The position numbers and the translations under genes are program-made. The notes beneath the pieces were generated by a model that was not told the DNA's origin, searched no databases, and saw only the letters and a program-made list of their open reading frames with translations. Shown one piece after another: positions 4,790 to 5,913 of a stretch of 5,913 bases of DNA (positions are counted from its first letter, which is position 1; every line of letters begins with the position of its first letter). The stretch is from an uncultured Ruminococcus sp. (lineage in GTDB: Bacteria > Bacillota > Clostridia > Oscillospirales > Ruminococcaceae): contig CAMVIL010000094.1 of the NCBI GenBank assembly GCA_947167535.1, forward strand, positions 1 to 5,913. The letters run 5' to 3'.

Positions 4790-5913
4790 ATGAAAAGACA
4801 TTTACCTGCGGCGGCAGCTGTGGCTGCTGCGGTGCTGCTGAGCAGCTGTACCGTAAAGATAGATAATGTAGACAGCAACGGTGAACTGCTTTATCGCTCG
4901 TCAAGGGCGGACTCGAGCAGTGCCGCCGAGACGACCGTGACCGAGACCGAGACGACTGCCACTGCGGAGACTGACGACAGCGTCGAAGAAGAGCAGGGGA
5001 TAGTGATGCCAGAGGACAATACTCTTACCGTGCTGATAGGCGACGACCACGAGAAGCTGCTCGAATCATGCAATAACTTCTTTGAGAGCCTGGGCGGAGA
5101 GCTCACGAAAGAGGTTGTGGACAGCGACCTGATGTACGATGCCATCGCCGCAGGAACCATCTCCGACAAGCCGATAGACGTTGCCACCTTTGACAACGGT
5201 ATGCTGTTTCCCTATTTTGCGGTAAACGGCGTTGCGGCACCGATAGATCACGAGATAGATATGCCCGCGCTTTCGGACAAGCTGCAGGACGCGGCGGATC
5301 TCTTTGCGATCAACAACTGGCATTATGTTTTCCCGCTTGGCATCGAGCAGTCCTACCGGCTGCTTTACGACACCGAGACGCTGAAAAAGTACAAGCTCGA
5401 CGACCCCGCGTTTATGCCCGAAGGCGACTGGAACGTGGAGAAGCTGTGCGAGATGATCGGGATATTCCACGATAAGGGCGGAGAGTTCCCCATATCGGGA
5501 AACTACGGCGAGCCGATACATATCTCGACGGGAAACGCTCTGGCGGTGTTTGAACGCGATCCCGCAGGATTCTATAACAATCTTTTCGACCCCGCCATGG
5601 CTGAGACTACCGATCTGCTGTTTCAGCTCAAGGAGAAGAATATCGTCATGGACAGGCAGTTTGCATCTCCCGCCGAGGCATTCAAGGAAGGCGTGCTGTT
5701 CTATTCGGCAACGCTCTTTGAAGCCGAAAAGGAAGAGCTTCCCGAAACGGTGAAGTCCGTCGCGGTGCCGACCCTCAAAACGCTCGACAGGCACAGCGAG
5801 CTTAAAGTCTACGGGCTGACCCTTATGGAAGCTTCGGAGCACAAGCAGGCCGCCGAGTGCTACTTGAAGTGCGCCGCCGAATACGCGGACGCCGATTCGA
5901 TGACGGGAGCATT
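4790..5913 (+). CDS. Second, divergent solute-binding lipoprotein (3' end beyond window)
   Basis: The frame is open from the ATG at 4790 to the last base (374 codons plus 2 bases) with no stop. Residues 1-19 are a signal peptide (MKRHLPAAAAVAAAVLL) with lipobox LSSC and lipidated C20. A long tether rich in Thr, Glu, Ser and Asp (about 38-75) follows. The rest follows the upstream binding protein block by block. KPIDVATFDNGMLFPYFAVNG (127-147) matches PPDLFWFEQKMTFPCYCVKG. HYVFPLGIEQ (178-187) with LDDP and GDW further on matches HYVAPVSIGP with the same LDDP and GDW. FKEGVLFY (298-305) matches FKKNILFY, and the KQAAECYLKCAAEYAD stretch (352-367) matches KDAVRCWYECAKIAATD. It is thus a paralogue, probably an ABC transporter binding protein. 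GGAGAGGG (4778-4785) is a good ribosome binding site. I see no promoter of its own, so it likely depends on read-through. By eye it uses GCG (about 15) and ATA (about 9) far more than its neighbour, suggesting lower expression. Confidence 0.85.
   Translation, partial: MKRHLPAAAAVAAAVLLSSCTVKIDNVDSNGELLYRSSRADSSSAAETTVTETETTATAETDDSVEEEQGIVMPEDNTLTVLIGDDHEKLLESCNNFFESLGGELTKEVVDSDLMYDAIAAGTISDKPIDVATFDNGMLFPYFAVNGVAAPIDHEIDMPALSDKLQDAADLFAINNWHYVFPLGIEQSYRLLYDTETLKKYKLDDPAFMPEGDWNVEKLCEMIGIFHDKGGEFPISGNYGEPIHISTGNALAVFERDPAGFYNNLFDPAMAETTDLLFQLKEKNIVMDRQFASPAEAFKEGVLFYSATLFEAEKEELPETVKSVAVPTLKTLDRHSELKVYGLTLMEASEHKQAAECYLKCAAEYADADSMTGA

Noticed and set aside
5066..5842. 258-codon open frame on the minus strand near the right end
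   Set aside because: It lies opposite the second binding-protein gene, whose frame is open from a lipoprotein signal with a ribosome binding site to the window end. The minus-strand product matches nothing I know.

Overview
The window looks like a chromosomal segment of a Gram-positive anaerobe of the class Clostridia, most likely a Ruminococcus-type member of the Oscillospirales. This is an inference from gene style and not proven. Supporting signs are moderate-GC genes separated by AT-rich spacers, strong AGGAGG-type ribosome binding sites, several short-signal lipoproteins, and a sugar-type solute-binding lipoprotein with very biased codons. All genes are on the + strand. I see no tRNA, rRNA, CRISPR array, insertion sequence or phage gene.

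Left part (1-2928) is a compact housekeeping run. It begins with the 3' end of pyrB (aspartate carbamoyltransferase). Its reading frame continues directly into a PyrI-like four-cysteine zinc ribbon. Next come a membrane-anchored N-acetylmuramoyl-L-alanine amidase (386-1471), a lipoprotein cyclophilin (1490-2152) and a biotin protein ligase without a DNA-binding domain (birA, 2152-2928). The last three are closely packed (18 bp, then a 1-bp TGATG overlap) and are probably co-transcribed. The birA start codon lies inside a perfect 9-bp inverted repeat formed with the end of the cyclophilin gene, which suggests translational coupling.

Middle part (2929-3267) is an AT-rich spacer. It holds a doubtful 28-codon ORF with a good ribosome binding site, a strong rho-independent terminator that closes the birA unit, and an extended -10 promoter that opens the next unit.

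Right part (3268-5913) holds two solute-binding lipoproteins in tandem. The first (3268-4686) is complete and has codon use typical of high expression. The second (4790-5913, cut by the window end) is a divergent paralogue with a long acidic Thr/Ser-rich tether and different codon use. Two hairpins lie between them: a 12-bp GC-rich stem without a U-tract and a terminator-like stem. They could hold the second gene at a lower level than the first. Permease genes, if present, would lie beyond the right edge.

I found no clear new defence or mobile system. The points most worth checking are the PyrB-zinc ribbon fusion, the start-codon hairpin of birA, and the tandem divergent binding proteins with their two-hairpin spacer.
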